From Curtobacterium sp. MCLR17_036 (GTDB lineage: Bacteria; Actinomycetota; Actinomycetes; Actinomycetales; Microbacteriaceae): a stretch of DNA of 64,000 nucleotides. The notes under the pieces were generated by a model. It saw only the letters and a program-made list of their open reading frames with translations, ran no database searches and was not told where the DNA came from. This document shows, in pieces, positions 10,726 through 19,106 of this stretch (positions within the stretch are counted from its first letter, which is position 1; each line of letters starts with the position of its first letter). Location: the NCBI RefSeq assembly GCF_003234445.2, contig NZ_CP126269.1, positions 1,860,001 to 1,924,000 of the forward strand. Reading direction: 5' to 3'. The position numbers and the translations under genes were made by a program.

Positions 10726-12098
10726 CAGAGCTCGCGCTCCTCGCGCAGCCACTCGGCCATGTCGTCGTACTCGCCGCTGCTGTTCGAGTACTCGGCCACG
10801 TTGCGGGCGGCCTGCACCCACGGGCCGATGGAGGGCTTGACCTCCTTGAGGGCGTCGCGCAGGTCGGGCATCCGCACCGGTCGCACGGCGCCGGAACGGA
10901 TCGAGTCGGTCATCGCCTTCTCGGCCGCGGTCGTCACGAGGTGCTCGAGGTCGGCGCCGGAGAACCCACGGGTCCGTCGGACGAGGTCGTCGAGGTCGAT
11001 GCCCTCGATCGGGCGCTTCCGCAGGTGTCCGCGCAGGATCGCCTCGCGGGCGGCCTCGTCCGGCGGGCGCACCAGGACCATCCGGTCGAACCGGCCCGGG
11101 CGCTTCAGCGCGGCGTCGACGTCCCACGGGTGGTTCGTCGCGGCGAGCACGTAGACGCCGTCGTTCTGCGAGTCGACGCCGTCCATCTCGACGAGGAGTT
11201 GGTTCACCACGTTCCGGAACGACGACGACGTGTTGCCGCTGCGCTTGCCGCCGATCGCGTCCATCTCGTCGAAGAACAGCACCGCCGGGGCGTGGCGTCG
11301 TGCCTCGCGGAAGACGCGGTGCACGTTCTTCTCGCTCTCGCCGATGAACTTGTCGAGCACGTCCGTCAGCGTCACGGACAGGAAGTGCGCTCCGAGCTCG
11401 CCGGCGATCGCGCGGGCCAGGAACGTCTTGCCGCACCCGGGCGGCCCGTAGAGCAGCAGGCCCCCGCGGAGCTGCTTGCCGAAGGCGGCCGCGATCTCGG
11501 GGTGCGCCATCGGCTGCAGGAAGGACTCGTCGATGCGACGCTTCACGACCTCGAGGCCACCGACGTCGGCGAGCCGGACGGTCTCGCGCCGGACCTCGAC
11601 CACGGGGTCGGCGTCCTCGGGGACGGCCGCGACCGCCTCGCCGTCCTCGGTCACCGCCCGCTCGAGGAACGGCGGCTCGGTCGGGTCGGCGATCGACCGC
11701 TCGAGCGCCGACCAGTCGATGCCGTCGCCGTGCGCCGGCGTCGCCGGGCCGGCCGTCGACCCACCGCTCCCGTCCCCGCCGGCGGCCGAACCGGCGCCCA
11801 CCGGACCGGATCCCGCCGAACCGTGGCCCGCCGCACCGGAACCCGCCGCACCGGGGCCGTCCGCACCGAGGCCGTCCGCGCCCGCAGCCGGCGCCGCCGC
11901 GGCGGCCAGGGCGGACGCCCGCACGATCCCGGCGGCCCGCGCGTCGTCCGGCGCCTGCTGCAGCACGGTGGACGCCTGCTCGATCGCCTCGCCGTGCCGC
12001 CCGGCGTCGGCGAGCAGTTCGGCGTACCGCAGACGCAGCGCGCGGTCCTCGGGCAGCGCGGCGACGGCCGCGGCGAGTGCGGACAACGGATCGGTCAT
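10725..12098 (-). CDS. TPR-AAA ATPase (CDC48/SpoVK-like single AAA module)
   Basis: 457 residues. A short TPR-like N-terminus (1-60) leads into an Ala/Gly-rich linker of about 60 residues (65-122), then a classical AAA module: Walker A GPPGCGKT (218-225), Walker B VLFFDEMD (273-280), sensor 1 LAATNHP (318-324), arginine-finger region RPGRFDR (333-339) and a VCP-like lid. The pore loop near LDKFIGESEKNVH points to a hexameric unfoldase or remodeller of the FtsH/CDC48 type. The ATG at 12098 is preceded by an AGGGGG site. It overlaps the TPR membrane gene, so a membrane-recruited AAA machine is likely; the substrate is unknown. Confidence 0.85.
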   Translation of the reverse strand: MTDPLSALAAAVAALPEDRALRLRYAELLADAGRHGEAIEQASTVLQQAPDDARAAGIVRASALAAAAAPAAGADGLGADGPGAAGSGAAGHGSAGSGPVGAGSAAGGDGSGGSTAGPATPAHGDGIDWSALERSIADPTEPPFLERAVTEDGEAVAAVPEDADPVVEVRRETVRLADVGGLEVVKRRIDESFLQPMAHPEIAAAFGKQLRGGLLLYGPPGCGKTFLARAIAGELGAHFLSVTLTDVLDKFIGESEKNVHRVFREARRHAPAVLFFDEMDAIGGKRSGNTSSSFRNVVNQLLVEMDGVDSQNDGVYVLAATNHPWDVDAALKRPGRFDRMVLVRPPDEAAREAILRGHLRKRPIEGIDLDDLVRRTRGFSGADLEHLVTTAAEKAMTDSIRSGAVRPVRMPDLRDALKEVKPSIGPWVQAARNVAEYSNSSGEYDDMAEWLREEREL

Positions 12099-12226
12099 GC
12101 GTCCCCCTGGTGGTTCGTTCCCTGCCGGACCATCGTAGGGCGGTGGACGGGACCGACCGCCGGATCCGGCACCGGTGTGACGGAGCCGCGCCGTGCCTCC
12201 AGGCCGGTGGACGGCCCGCGGACCGC

Positions 12227-12232
12227 TAAAGT
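12227..12232 (+). promoter_or_regulatory. -10 element upstream of yebC
   Basis: TAAAGT lies 33 bp before the yebC GTG, in the 167-bp divergent gap shared with the AAA ATPase gene. A clear -35 is not visible. An AAGGAG site (12256-12261) lies between it and the start. Confidence 0.4.
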
Positions 12233-12265
12233 GGGCGGGACGTTCCGCAATACGCAAGGAGAACC

Positions 12266-13033
12266 GTGTCCGGGCATTCCAAGTGGGCAACGACCAAGCA
12301 CAAGAAGGCGGTCATCGACCAGCGCCGTGCCAAGTCGTTCGCCAAGCTGATCAAGAACATCGAGGTCGCCGCGAAGATGGGCGGCGCCGACCTGTCCGGC
12401 AACCCGACCCTGGTCGACGCCGTGCAGAAGGCGAAGAAGACCTCGGTCCCCAACGACAACATCGACCGCGCGATCAAGCGCGGTGCGGGTCTCACGGGCG
12501 AGACCATCGAGTACACGACGATCATGTACGAGGGCTACGGCCCGAACGGCGTCGCGATGCTCATCGAGTGCCTCACGGACAACAAGAACCGTGCCGCGGC
12601 CGAGGTCCGGACCGCGATGTCGCGCAACGGCGGCACCATGGCCGACCCGGGCAGCGTCGCCTACAACTTCTCGCGCAAGGGCGTCATCTCGGTCACGAAG
12701 ACCGACGGCCTCGACGAGGACACCGTCATGACGGCGGTGCTGGACGCCGGCGTCGAGGACGTCGTCGACCAGGGCGGCGGCTTCGAGGTCATCACCGAGG
12801 CGAGCGACCTGGTCGCCGCGCGCACCGCGCTGCAGGACGCCGGCATCGACTACGACTCCGCCGACGCCGAGTTCGTCCCCGGCCTCAAGGTCCCGGTCGA
12901 CGCCGAGACCGCCCGCAAGGTCTTCCGCCTCATCGACGCGCTCGAGGACTCGGACGACGTGCAGAACGTCTACTCGAACTTCGACATCCCCGCCGACGTC
13001 CAGGCCGAGCTCGACGAGGACGAGGGCGAGTAG
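12266..13033 (+). CDS. yebC: YebC/PmpR-family regulator or ribosome factor
   Basis: 255 residues, full length for the family. The N-terminal [20 protein letters not shown] is the family signature, followed by [18 protein letters not shown] and [18 protein letters not shown] near the C-terminus. YebC proteins were described as DNA-binding regulators (often of ruvC) and more recently as translation factors that relieve stalling on proline stretches; the sequence cannot choose between these. The start is GTG with AAGGAG. The ruvC GTG follows the stop by 2 nt, so it opens the ruv operon, as it does in most actinobacteria. Confidence 0.95.
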   Translation: MSGHSKWATTKHKKAVIDQRRAKSFAKLIKNIEVAAKMGGADLSGNPTLVDAVQKAKKTSVPNDNIDRAIKRGAGLTGETIEYTTIMYEGYGPNGVAMLIECLTDNKNRAAAEVRTAMSRNGGTMADPGSVAYNFSRKGVISVTKTDGLDEDTVMTAVLDAGVEDVVDQGGGFEVITEASDLVAARTALQDAGIDYDSADAEFVPGLKVPVDAETARKVFRLIDALEDSDDVQNVYSNFDIPADVQAELDEDEGE

Positions 13034-13035
13034 CC

Positions 13036-13683
13036 GTGCTCCGCGTGCTCGGGGTGGACCCCGGGCTCACCCGGTGCGGTGTCGGCGTCGTCGAGGTCGC
13101 ACCGAACCGGCGCGCACGACTCGTCCACGTGACGGTCGTGCGCACCCCGCCGGACATGCCGCTCGAGCAGCGGCTGCTCCGGATCGCCGACGGCATCGCC
13201 GCCGAGATCGACGAGCACCGCCCCGACGCGGTCGCCGTCGAGCGGGTCTTCGCGCAGGCGAACGTCCGCACGGTGATGGGGACGGCCCAGGCGGCCGGGC
13301 TCGCGCTGCACGCCGCGGCGGCGCGCGGCCTGCCCGTCGGACTGCACACCCCGTCCGAGGTCAAGGCCGCCGTCACCGGCTACGGCAACGCCGACAAGCG
13401 GCAGGTGCAGACCATGATCGCGCGCGTGCTCGGGCTCGACGAGGCCCCGAAGCCGGCCGACGCCGCCGACGCGCTCGCGCTGGCCGTGTGCCATGCCTGG
13501 AGGCTCGGATCGCCGGACGTCGCCGGCTCGCGTCCGACGAACCTCACCCCCGCCCAGCGCGCCTGGCGGGACGCGCAGGCCGGCACCACCGACACCCCGC
13601 TCGCGCGGGCCGCCGCGGCGGCCGCGCGGCCGCCGCGTGGCAGGTCGGCGTCGTCGGTGGGCGGCCCTAGGCTCGGAGCATGA
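13036..13683 (+). CDS. ruvC: Crossover junction endodeoxyribonuclease RuvC
   Basis: 215-residue Holliday-junction resolvase. The four catalytic acids fit: D8 (LGVDPG), E69 (AVERVF), D142 and D145 (ADAADALA). It nicks junctions that RuvAB has migrated. The C-terminal 40 residues are an Ala/Arg-rich extension beyond the resolvase fold, common in Actinobacteria. The GTG start follows the yebC stop by 2 nt and the stop overlaps the ruvA start (ATGA). Confidence 0.96.
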   Translation: MLRVLGVDPGLTRCGVGVVEVAPNRRARLVHVTVVRTPPDMPLEQRLLRIADGIAAEIDEHRPDAVAVERVFAQANVRTVMGTAQAAGLALHAAAARGLPVGLHTPSEVKAAVTGYGNADKRQVQTMIARVLGLDEAPKPADAADALALAVCHAWRLGSPDVAGSRPTNLTPAQRAWRDAQAGTTDTPLARAAAAAARPPRGRSASSVGGPRLGA

Positions 13684-14297
13684 TCGCGAGTCTCCGGGGC
13701 ACCTGCATCGACATCGCCGGATCGGTCGTGGTGATCGAGGCCGGGGGAGTCGGGTACGCCGTCACGGTGACGCCCGCACACGCGCTGACGATGCGCCACG
13801 GGTCCGAGGTGTTCGTCCGCACGGCCATGATCGTGCGCGAGGACGAGCACCTGCTGTTCGGGTTCGCCTCGACCGACGCGCTGCAGGTGTTCGACCTGCT
13901 CCGCGGCGTCTCCGGCGTCGGACCGAAGTCGGCGATGGGCGTCCTGGCCCACATGGAACCGGCGCAGGTCGCGAACGCCGTTGCCTCCGAGGACGACGGC
14001 GCGTTCCGCAAGGTCTCCGGCATCGGCCCGAAGACCGCCAAGCTCATCATCGTCGCGCTCTCCGGCAAGCTCGCCGCCTTCGAGCACGCGCCGACCGCCG
14101 CGACCGTGTCCGGCACCGCGCACCCCGCCGCCGTCGACGTCGTCGCCGCCCTGGTCGGTCTCGGCTGGCGCGAGGACGCCGCCCAGCGTGCGGTCGACGA
14201 CACCGTCGCGACCGAGCCGGGCGTCGCGGCGATGGGCACCCAGGCGCTCCTGCGCGCCGCGCTCGGCGCCCTGCGGCCCGCCGGGGCCGGGCGGTGA
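13680..14297 (+). CDS. ruvA: Holliday junction DNA helicase subunit RuvA
   Basis: 205 residues. The N-terminal OB fold ([21 protein letters not shown]...), two helix-hairpin-helix motifs ([17 protein letters not shown] and [17 protein letters not shown]) and the C-terminal domain that contacts RuvB are all present. It holds the four-way junction and loads RuvB. It overlaps ruvC upstream and ruvB downstream by 4 nt each. I see no actinobacterial LexA-type box in front of the operon. Confidence 0.96.
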   Translation: MIASLRGTCIDIAGSVVVIEAGGVGYAVTVTPAHALTMRHGSEVFVRTAMIVREDEHLLFGFASTDALQVFDLLRGVSGVGPKSAMGVLAHMEPAQVANAVASEDDGAFRKVSGIGPKTAKLIIVALSGKLAAFEHAPTAATVSGTAHPAAVDVVAALVGLGWREDAAQRAVDDTVATEPGVAAMGTQALLRAALGALRPAGAGR

Positions 14298-15337
14298 GCG
14301 GCATCACCGCCGCCGGCGCCGAGTCGCAAGAGGAACTCGCGTTCGAGGGCGCGCTGCGGCCGAAGTCGCTCGACGAGTTCGTCGGCCAGCGCAAGGTCCG
14401 CGGACAGCTCGACCTGCTCCTCAAGGCGGCCGCGCTGCAGGACCGCACCCCCGACCACATCCTGTTGGCCGGCCCGCCCGGCCTCGGCAAGACGACGCTC
14501 GCCATGATCGTCGCGCACGAGTCCGGTCGACCCCTGCGCATGTCGAGCGGACCCGCCATCCAGCACGCCGGCGACCTCGCCGCCGTGCTCTCCTCGCTCG
14601 TGCCCGGCGAGGTCCTGTTCATCGACGAGATCCACCGCATGGCCCGCTCGGCAGAGGAGATGCTCTACCTGGCCATGGAGGACTTCCGCATCGACGTGAT
14701 GGTCGGCAAGGGAGCCGGCGCGACGAGCATCCCGCTCGACCTCGCGCCGTTCACCCTCGTCGGGGCGACCACCCGCGCCGGTCTGCTGCCGAACCCGCTG
14801 CGTGACCGCTTCGGCTTCACCGCCCACCTCGAGTTCTACGAGAAGGACGAGCTCGAACAGGTCCTCATCCGTGCGGCGCACCTGCTCGAACTCGACATCG
14901 ACCGGTCCGCCCTGCGCGAGATCGCCGGGCGCTCCCGCGGCACGCCGCGCATCGCGAACCGACTGCTCCGACGGGTCCGCGACTACGCCCTGGTGCACCG
15001 CACCACCGACGGCATGGCCGCGGTGCAGGGCGCGCTCGACCTGTACGACGTCGACGAGCTCGGGCTCGACCGGCTCGACCGTGCCGTCGTCGAGACGATG
15101 CTGACCCGCTTCGACGGCGGGCCCGTGGGGCTCAACACGCTCGCGGTGTCCGTCGGCGAGGAGTCCGAGACGGTCGAGTCCGTCGTCGAGCCCTTCCTCG
15201 TCCGCGTCGGTCTCGTCACCCGGACGCCCCGCGGTCGCATCGCCACGCCGCTGGCCTGGCGCCACCTCGGACTGACCCCCGGGCAGGGCGCCGTGGCCGC
15301 CCCGGCGCTGTTCGACGACCAGGACGCCACGGACTGA
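14294..15337 (+). CDS. ruvB: Holliday junction branch-migration ATPase RuvB
   Basis: 347-residue AAA+ motor. Walker [10 protein letters not shown] (near 60), Walker B LFIDEIHR, the sensor region [19 protein letters not shown] and a C-terminal winged helix ([23 protein letters not shown]) are in order. The start is GTG at 14294, overlapping the ruvA stop (GTGA). No hairpin is obvious before the yajC promoter at 15381. Confidence 0.97.
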   Translation: MSGITAAGAESQEELAFEGALRPKSLDEFVGQRKVRGQLDLLLKAAALQDRTPDHILLAGPPGLGKTTLAMIVAHESGRPLRMSSGPAIQHAGDLAAVLSSLVPGEVLFIDEIHRMARSAEEMLYLAMEDFRIDVMVGKGAGATSIPLDLAPFTLVGATTRAGLLPNPLRDRFGFTAHLEFYEKDELEQVLIRAAHLLELDIDRSALREIAGRSRGTPRIANRLLRRVRDYALVHRTTDGMAAVQGALDLYDVDELGLDRLDRAVVETMLTRFDGGPVGLNTLAVSVGEESETVESVVEPFLVRVGLVTRTPRGRIATPLAWRHLGLTPGQGAVAAPALFDDQDATD

Positions 15338-15380
15338 CGGCGGATCACCGGACCGACACACCGCGTCCAGTGCCGTGCCC

Positions 15381-15386
15381 TAGACT
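15381..15386 (+). promoter_or_regulatory. -10 element upstream of yajC
   Basis: TAGACT lies 41 bp before the yajC ATG in the 90-bp ruvB-yajC gap. An AGAAGG ribosome site precedes the ATG, so this transcript has a leader. Confidence 0.45.
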
Positions 15387-15427
15387 GCTACGGCCCGAAA
15401 CCGAAATACCAGAGAAGGCATCGCACC

Positions 15428-15844
15428 ATGGACCAATCCGTCATCCTCATCGTCATCATCGTGGCGTTCGCGGCCTTCATGTTCTACAGCAGCCGCAAGC
15501 GCAAGAAGCAGCAGGCCGAGATCGCCGACAAGATGGTCCCCGGTGCCAAGGTCATGCTCTCCTTCGGCCTGTACGGCACCCTGCTCTCCGTCGACGACGA
15601 GAAGGTCACCGCCGACGTCGAGATCGCCCCGGGCACCGTCGTGACCGTGCACCGGCAGACGCTGTCCCGCGTGGTCGACGACACCGCGAACGACGTCGTG
15701 ACCACCGCGACGCCCGAGGCCGAGGCGACGACGCCGGTCGAGCGCGGAACGACCGAGCCCGGCGTCGTCGAGCTGAACGGCGAGCCGGTCTACGGCGAGC
15801 GGGTCGAGGACACCGACCCCACGAAGCGCAAGTCCGACGACTGA
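15428..15844 (+). CDS. yajC: Preprotein translocase accessory subunit YajC
   Basis: 138 residues: one N-terminal membrane helix (SVILIVIIVAFAAFMFYSSRKRKKQ), then the YajC cytoplasmic domain with MVPGAKVMLSFGLYGTLLSVDDEKVTADVEIAPGTVVTVHRQTL. The acidic C-terminal 40 residues are disordered. YajC associates with SecDF-YidC at the Sec channel. It heads the yajC-secD-secF group, with a small hairpin between it and secD. Confidence 0.93.
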   Translation: MDQSVILIVIIVAFAAFMFYSSRKRKKQQAEIADKMVPGAKVMLSFGLYGTLLSVDDEKVTADVEIAPGTVVTVHRQTLSRVVDDTANDVVTTATPEAEATTPVERGTTEPGVVELNGEPVYGERVEDTDPTKRKSDD

Positions 15845-15853
15845 CGCCCTCGA

Positions 15854-15877
15854 CCGCCGGGTCGACTGACCCGGCGG
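15854..15877 (+). terminator. Hairpin between yajC and secD
   Basis: Arms 15854-15863 and 15868-15877 form a 10-bp GC stem with a 4-nt loop, 10 nt past the yajC stop. It may attenuate transcription into secD rather than end it fully, since secD has no clear promoter of its own. Confidence 0.45.
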
Positions 15878-15934
15878 CCCTCCGACGCCGTCGCACGCTG
15901 TGCCGACGGTCCTGACAGAAAGACGAGACGACCG

Positions 15935-17686
15935 GTGGCACGATCGACACCCGTCAAGAAGGCGCTTCGCTCGCTCACCTGGTTGGTGATCCTGATGGCG
16001 ATCCTCGCCGGCCTGAACACCGCCGCGTCGGTCCTCGCCGGCTCCTCGAAGGACGACACCGACAAGTGGTACCAGGGTGCGAGCTGGGTCCCCGAGCTGG
16101 CGCTCGACCTGCAGGGCGGCACGCAGCTGACCCTCGCGGCGCAGAACACCGAGGGCGACTCCGTCACGCGGCAGCAGCTCGACCAGGCGGTGGAGATCAT
16201 CCGCCAGCGCATCAACGCCACCGGCGTCTCCGAGTCGCAGATCAACACCCAGGGCACGAACAACATCGTCGTGTCGATCCCGGGCAAGCCGGACCAGGCG
16301 ACGATCGACCGCATCGAGGCGGCCGCACGACTCACGTTCCGCCCGGTGCTGTACACCCAAGCGGCCACGAACTCGTCCGTCGGCGACTCCGGGTCGGCCA
16401 GCGCGTCGCCGACGCCGTACTCGCCGCCCGCCTCGCTGCCGGCCACGCCGAGCACGAAGCCGACGAACGCGAGTGACCTCGCCTGGGCCACCCCGGCCCT
16501 GCAGGACCTGTACACCAACTACGACTGCGCCGCTCCGGACGACGTCTCGACCGCCCCGGACGACGAGCCGCTCGTCACGTGCGACCAGGACGGTGCGGGC
16601 AAGTACATCCTCGGTCCGGTCGAGGTCTCCGGCGCGAACATCAGCAACGCGACCTCCGGCCTCGGCACCGACTCGCAGGGCACCTCGACGGGCCAGTGGG
16701 TCGTCAACCTGACCTTCGACGGCACCGGCACGAAGGACTTCGGCACGGTCACGAACCGCCTGGTGAAGCTGCAGCAGCCGCAGAACCAGTTCGCGATCGT
16801 GCTCGACGGCTCGGTCATCAGTGCGCCGACCACGAACGTCGCGATCCCGAACGGCAAGGCGGAGATCAGCGGCAACTTCACCGCCGACTCGGCGAAGGCA
16901 CTCGCCGACCAGCTGAAGTACGGCGCGCTGCCGATCAACTTCCAGGTGCAGTCGAACGAGAACATCTCCGCCACCCTGGGCACCGCGCAGCTCGTCGGCG
17001 GCCTGGTGGCCGGCCTCATCGGGCTCATCCTCGTCATCATCTACTCGCTCATCCAGTACCGAGCGCTCGCGTTCGTCACGGTCCTGTCGCTCGGCGTCGC
17101 CGCCGCACTGACCTACCTGGTGATCGCGATCATGTCCTGGCGCGTCGACTACCGCCTCTCGCTCGCGGGGGTCGCCGGTCTGATCGTGGCGATCGGCATC
17201 ACGGCGGACTCGTTCATCGTGTACTTCGAGCGCATCCGCGACGAACTGCGCGACGGACGTGGGCTGGAGAGCGCGGTCGAGGCCGGGTGGAAGCGGGCCC
17301 TGCGCACGATCCTGGCGTCCGACTCGATCAACTTCCTCGCCGCCGTCGTGCTCTACGTGCTCGCGGTCAGCGACGTGAAGGGCTTCGCGTTCACCCTGCT
17401 GCTGACCACCCTGATCGACGTGGTCGTCGTCGTGCTCTTCACGCACCCGATGATGCAGCTCATCGCCCGCAGCCGGTTCTTCGGCGAGGGCCACCGGTTC
17501 AGCGGACTCGACCCCGCCGCCCTCGGCGCGGTCTACCGCGGTCGCGCACAGTTCCGCGCGCCCGTCGTGGACGGCAAGCGCCAGCGCAGCGCGGGCGAGG
17601 CCCAGCGCCGCCAGACCATCGCGGAACGGAAGGCCCAGCAGGCCTCCGGGCAGGACGGCACCACGCCGGACGGGAAGGACGACTGA
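15935..17686 (+). CDS. secD: Protein translocase subunit SecD
   Basis: 583-residue RND-type membrane protein that uses the proton gradient to pull secreted proteins outward. TM1 is at about 16-36; the P1 head begins with LALDLQGGTQLTL. TM2-TM6 run from about 345 to 515 with the LAGVAGLIVAIGITADSFIVYFERIRDE motif of TM4. A Ser/Pro/Thr-rich insertion (SVGDSGSASASPTPYSPPAS, near 148-180) loops out of the head. The last 50 residues are a basic cytoplasmic tail. GTG start; the stop overlaps the secF ATG. Confidence 0.96.
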   Translation: MARSTPVKKALRSLTWLVILMAILAGLNTAASVLAGSSKDDTDKWYQGASWVPELALDLQGGTQLTLAAQNTEGDSVTRQQLDQAVEIIRQRINATGVSESQINTQGTNNIVVSIPGKPDQATIDRIEAAARLTFRPVLYTQAATNSSVGDSGSASASPTPYSPPASLPATPSTKPTNASDLAWATPALQDLYTNYDCAAPDDVSTAPDDEPLVTCDQDGAGKYILGPVEVSGANISNATSGLGTDSQGTSTGQWVVNLTFDGTGTKDFGTVTNRLVKLQQPQNQFAIVLDGSVISAPTTNVAIPNGKAEISGNFTADSAKALADQLKYGALPINFQVQSNENISATLGTAQLVGGLVAGLIGLILVIIYSLIQYRALAFVTVLSLGVAAALTYLVIAIMSWRVDYRLSLAGVAGLIVAIGITADSFIVYFERIRDELRDGRGLESAVEAGWKRALRTILASDSINFLAAVVLYVLAVSDVKGFAFTLLLTTLIDVVVVVLFTHPMMQLIARSRFFGEGHRFSGLDPAALGAVYRGRAQFRAPVVDGKRQRSAGEAQRRQTIAERKAQQASGQDGTTPDGKDD

Positions 17687-18690
17687 TGGCCAGCTTCAGC
17701 CAGTTCGGCAGCGACCTCTACACGGGCAAGCGCTCGTACGACATCGTCGGCCGCCGCAAGACGTGGTACCTCATCGCGGTCATCGCGATCGTGGTCTCGC
17801 TCGCCGTGCCGTGGCTCCGCGGGGGCTACCAGCTCGGCATCGAGTTCACCGGCGGCTCGGAGTTCACGCTGTCCGACGTCCGGAACACCGACCAGAGCAT
17901 CGCGACGGACACCGTCGAGGAGATCGTCCCCGAGGGCATCCCGCGCGTCTCGCAGCTCGGCACGCACGGGCTCCGCGTGCAGACCGGTCAGCTGACCGAC
18001 CGTGAGACCACCGAGGTGCGGGACGCCCTCGCGAAGGCCTACGACGTGCCCGACGAGCAGGTCGCCGCCACCTTCATCGGTGCCACGTGGGGCGCCGACG
18101 TGCTCGCCCAGGCCATCCGCGGCCTGGTGATCTTCCTCGCCCTCGCCGCCGTCGTGATGGCGCTGTACTTCCGCACCTGGAAGATGTCGCTCTCCGCGAT
18201 GGTCGCGCTGCTGCACGACCTGCTCATCACGGCGGGCGTCTACGGCATCGTCGGGCTCGAGGTCACCCCCGCCGCGGTGATCGGCTTCCTGACGATCCTC
18301 GGCTACTCGCTGTACGACACCGTCGTGGTGTTCGACAAGGTGCGCGAGAACACGAGCCAGGAGTCGCACCGCACCTTCGTGCAGTCGGTCAACCTGGCGG
18401 TCAACCAGACCCTGGTGCGCTCGATCAACACCTCGGTCGTCGCGCTGCTGCCGGTCGCGGCGATCCTCTTCATCGGGTCGTACGTGCTCGGGGCCGGCAC
18501 CCTGCGCGACATCTCGCTCGCCCTGTTCATCGGCATCATCGTCGGCACCTACTCGACGATCTTCATCGCCTCGCCGATGTACGCGCACCTGCGCGAGAAC
18601 GAACCGAAGGTCAAGCAGGCCGACGCGAAGAAGACGGCCGCTGCCGAGAAGCGCCAGCGCGAGGTCGACGCGGCGACGGCGGACGTCTGA
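17686..18690 (+). CDS. secF: Protein translocase subunit SecF
   Basis: 334 residues with six membrane helices. The periplasmic head starts at GIEFTGGSEFTL, and the TM4-5 motif GYSLYDTVVVFDKVRENT is diagnostic of SecF. It partners SecD. TGATG overlap with secD upstream and the same overlap with the rhodanese gene downstream show one operon. The C-terminus is a charged Lys/Ala/Glu tail. Confidence 0.96.
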   Translation: MASFSQFGSDLYTGKRSYDIVGRRKTWYLIAVIAIVVSLAVPWLRGGYQLGIEFTGGSEFTLSDVRNTDQSIATDTVEEIVPEGIPRVSQLGTHGLRVQTGQLTDRETTEVRDALAKAYDVPDEQVAATFIGATWGADVLAQAIRGLVIFLALAAVVMALYFRTWKMSLSAMVALLHDLLITAGVYGIVGLEVTPAAVIGFLTILGYSLYDTVVVFDKVRENTSQESHRTFVQSVNLAVNQTLVRSINTSVVALLPVAAILFIGSYVLGAGTLRDISLALFIGIIVGTYSTIFIASPMYAHLRENEPKVKQADAKKTAAAEKRQREVDAATADV

Positions 18691-19037
18691 TGCCGATCGA
18701 CGTGCACGAGATCGACGTCGCCGAGGCGCGTCGCCGCCTCGACGCCGGCGCCCGGCTCTTCGACGTCCGCGAGCAGGGGGAGTGGGACGAGGTGCACGCC
18801 ACCGAGGCGACGCTCGTGCCGATGTCCGCCCTGGTCGACCGGTGGCAGGAGATCGACGGCGGCGACGAGCCGGCCATCGTCGTGTGCCACTCCGGCGTCC
18901 GCTCCGCCCGCGTCGTGGCGGCCCTCGAGCAGTCCGGCGTCCCCGCGGTGAGCCTGGCCGGCGGGATGGTCGCCTGGGAGCAGTCGGGGGAGCCGGTCGT
19001 CCGCGACGCCCAGGGCGAACCGCGTCACGAGCACTGA
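18690..19037 (+). CDS. Rhodanese-domain protein
   Basis: 115 residues, a single rhodanese domain. The catalytic loop is CHSGVRS (Cys near 69), after the FDVREQGEWDEVH segment. Such single-domain proteins carry sulfane sulfur or act as thiosulfate sulfurtransferases; the physiological acceptor cannot be read from the sequence. It overlaps the secF stop by one base (TGATG) and lies where many actinobacteria have apt, upstream of rel. Confidence 0.88.
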   Translation: MPIDVHEIDVAEARRRLDAGARLFDVREQGEWDEVHATEATLVPMSALVDRWQEIDGGDEPAIVVCHSGVRSARVVAALEQSGVPAVSLAGGMVAWEQSGEPVVRDAQGEPRHEH

Positions 19038-19106
19038 CCGGACACGCGTAGTGTTGTCGGATCGAGCTCGGATCGAGCTCTCGGACCGAGTCCTGGGAGG
19101 CGCACC

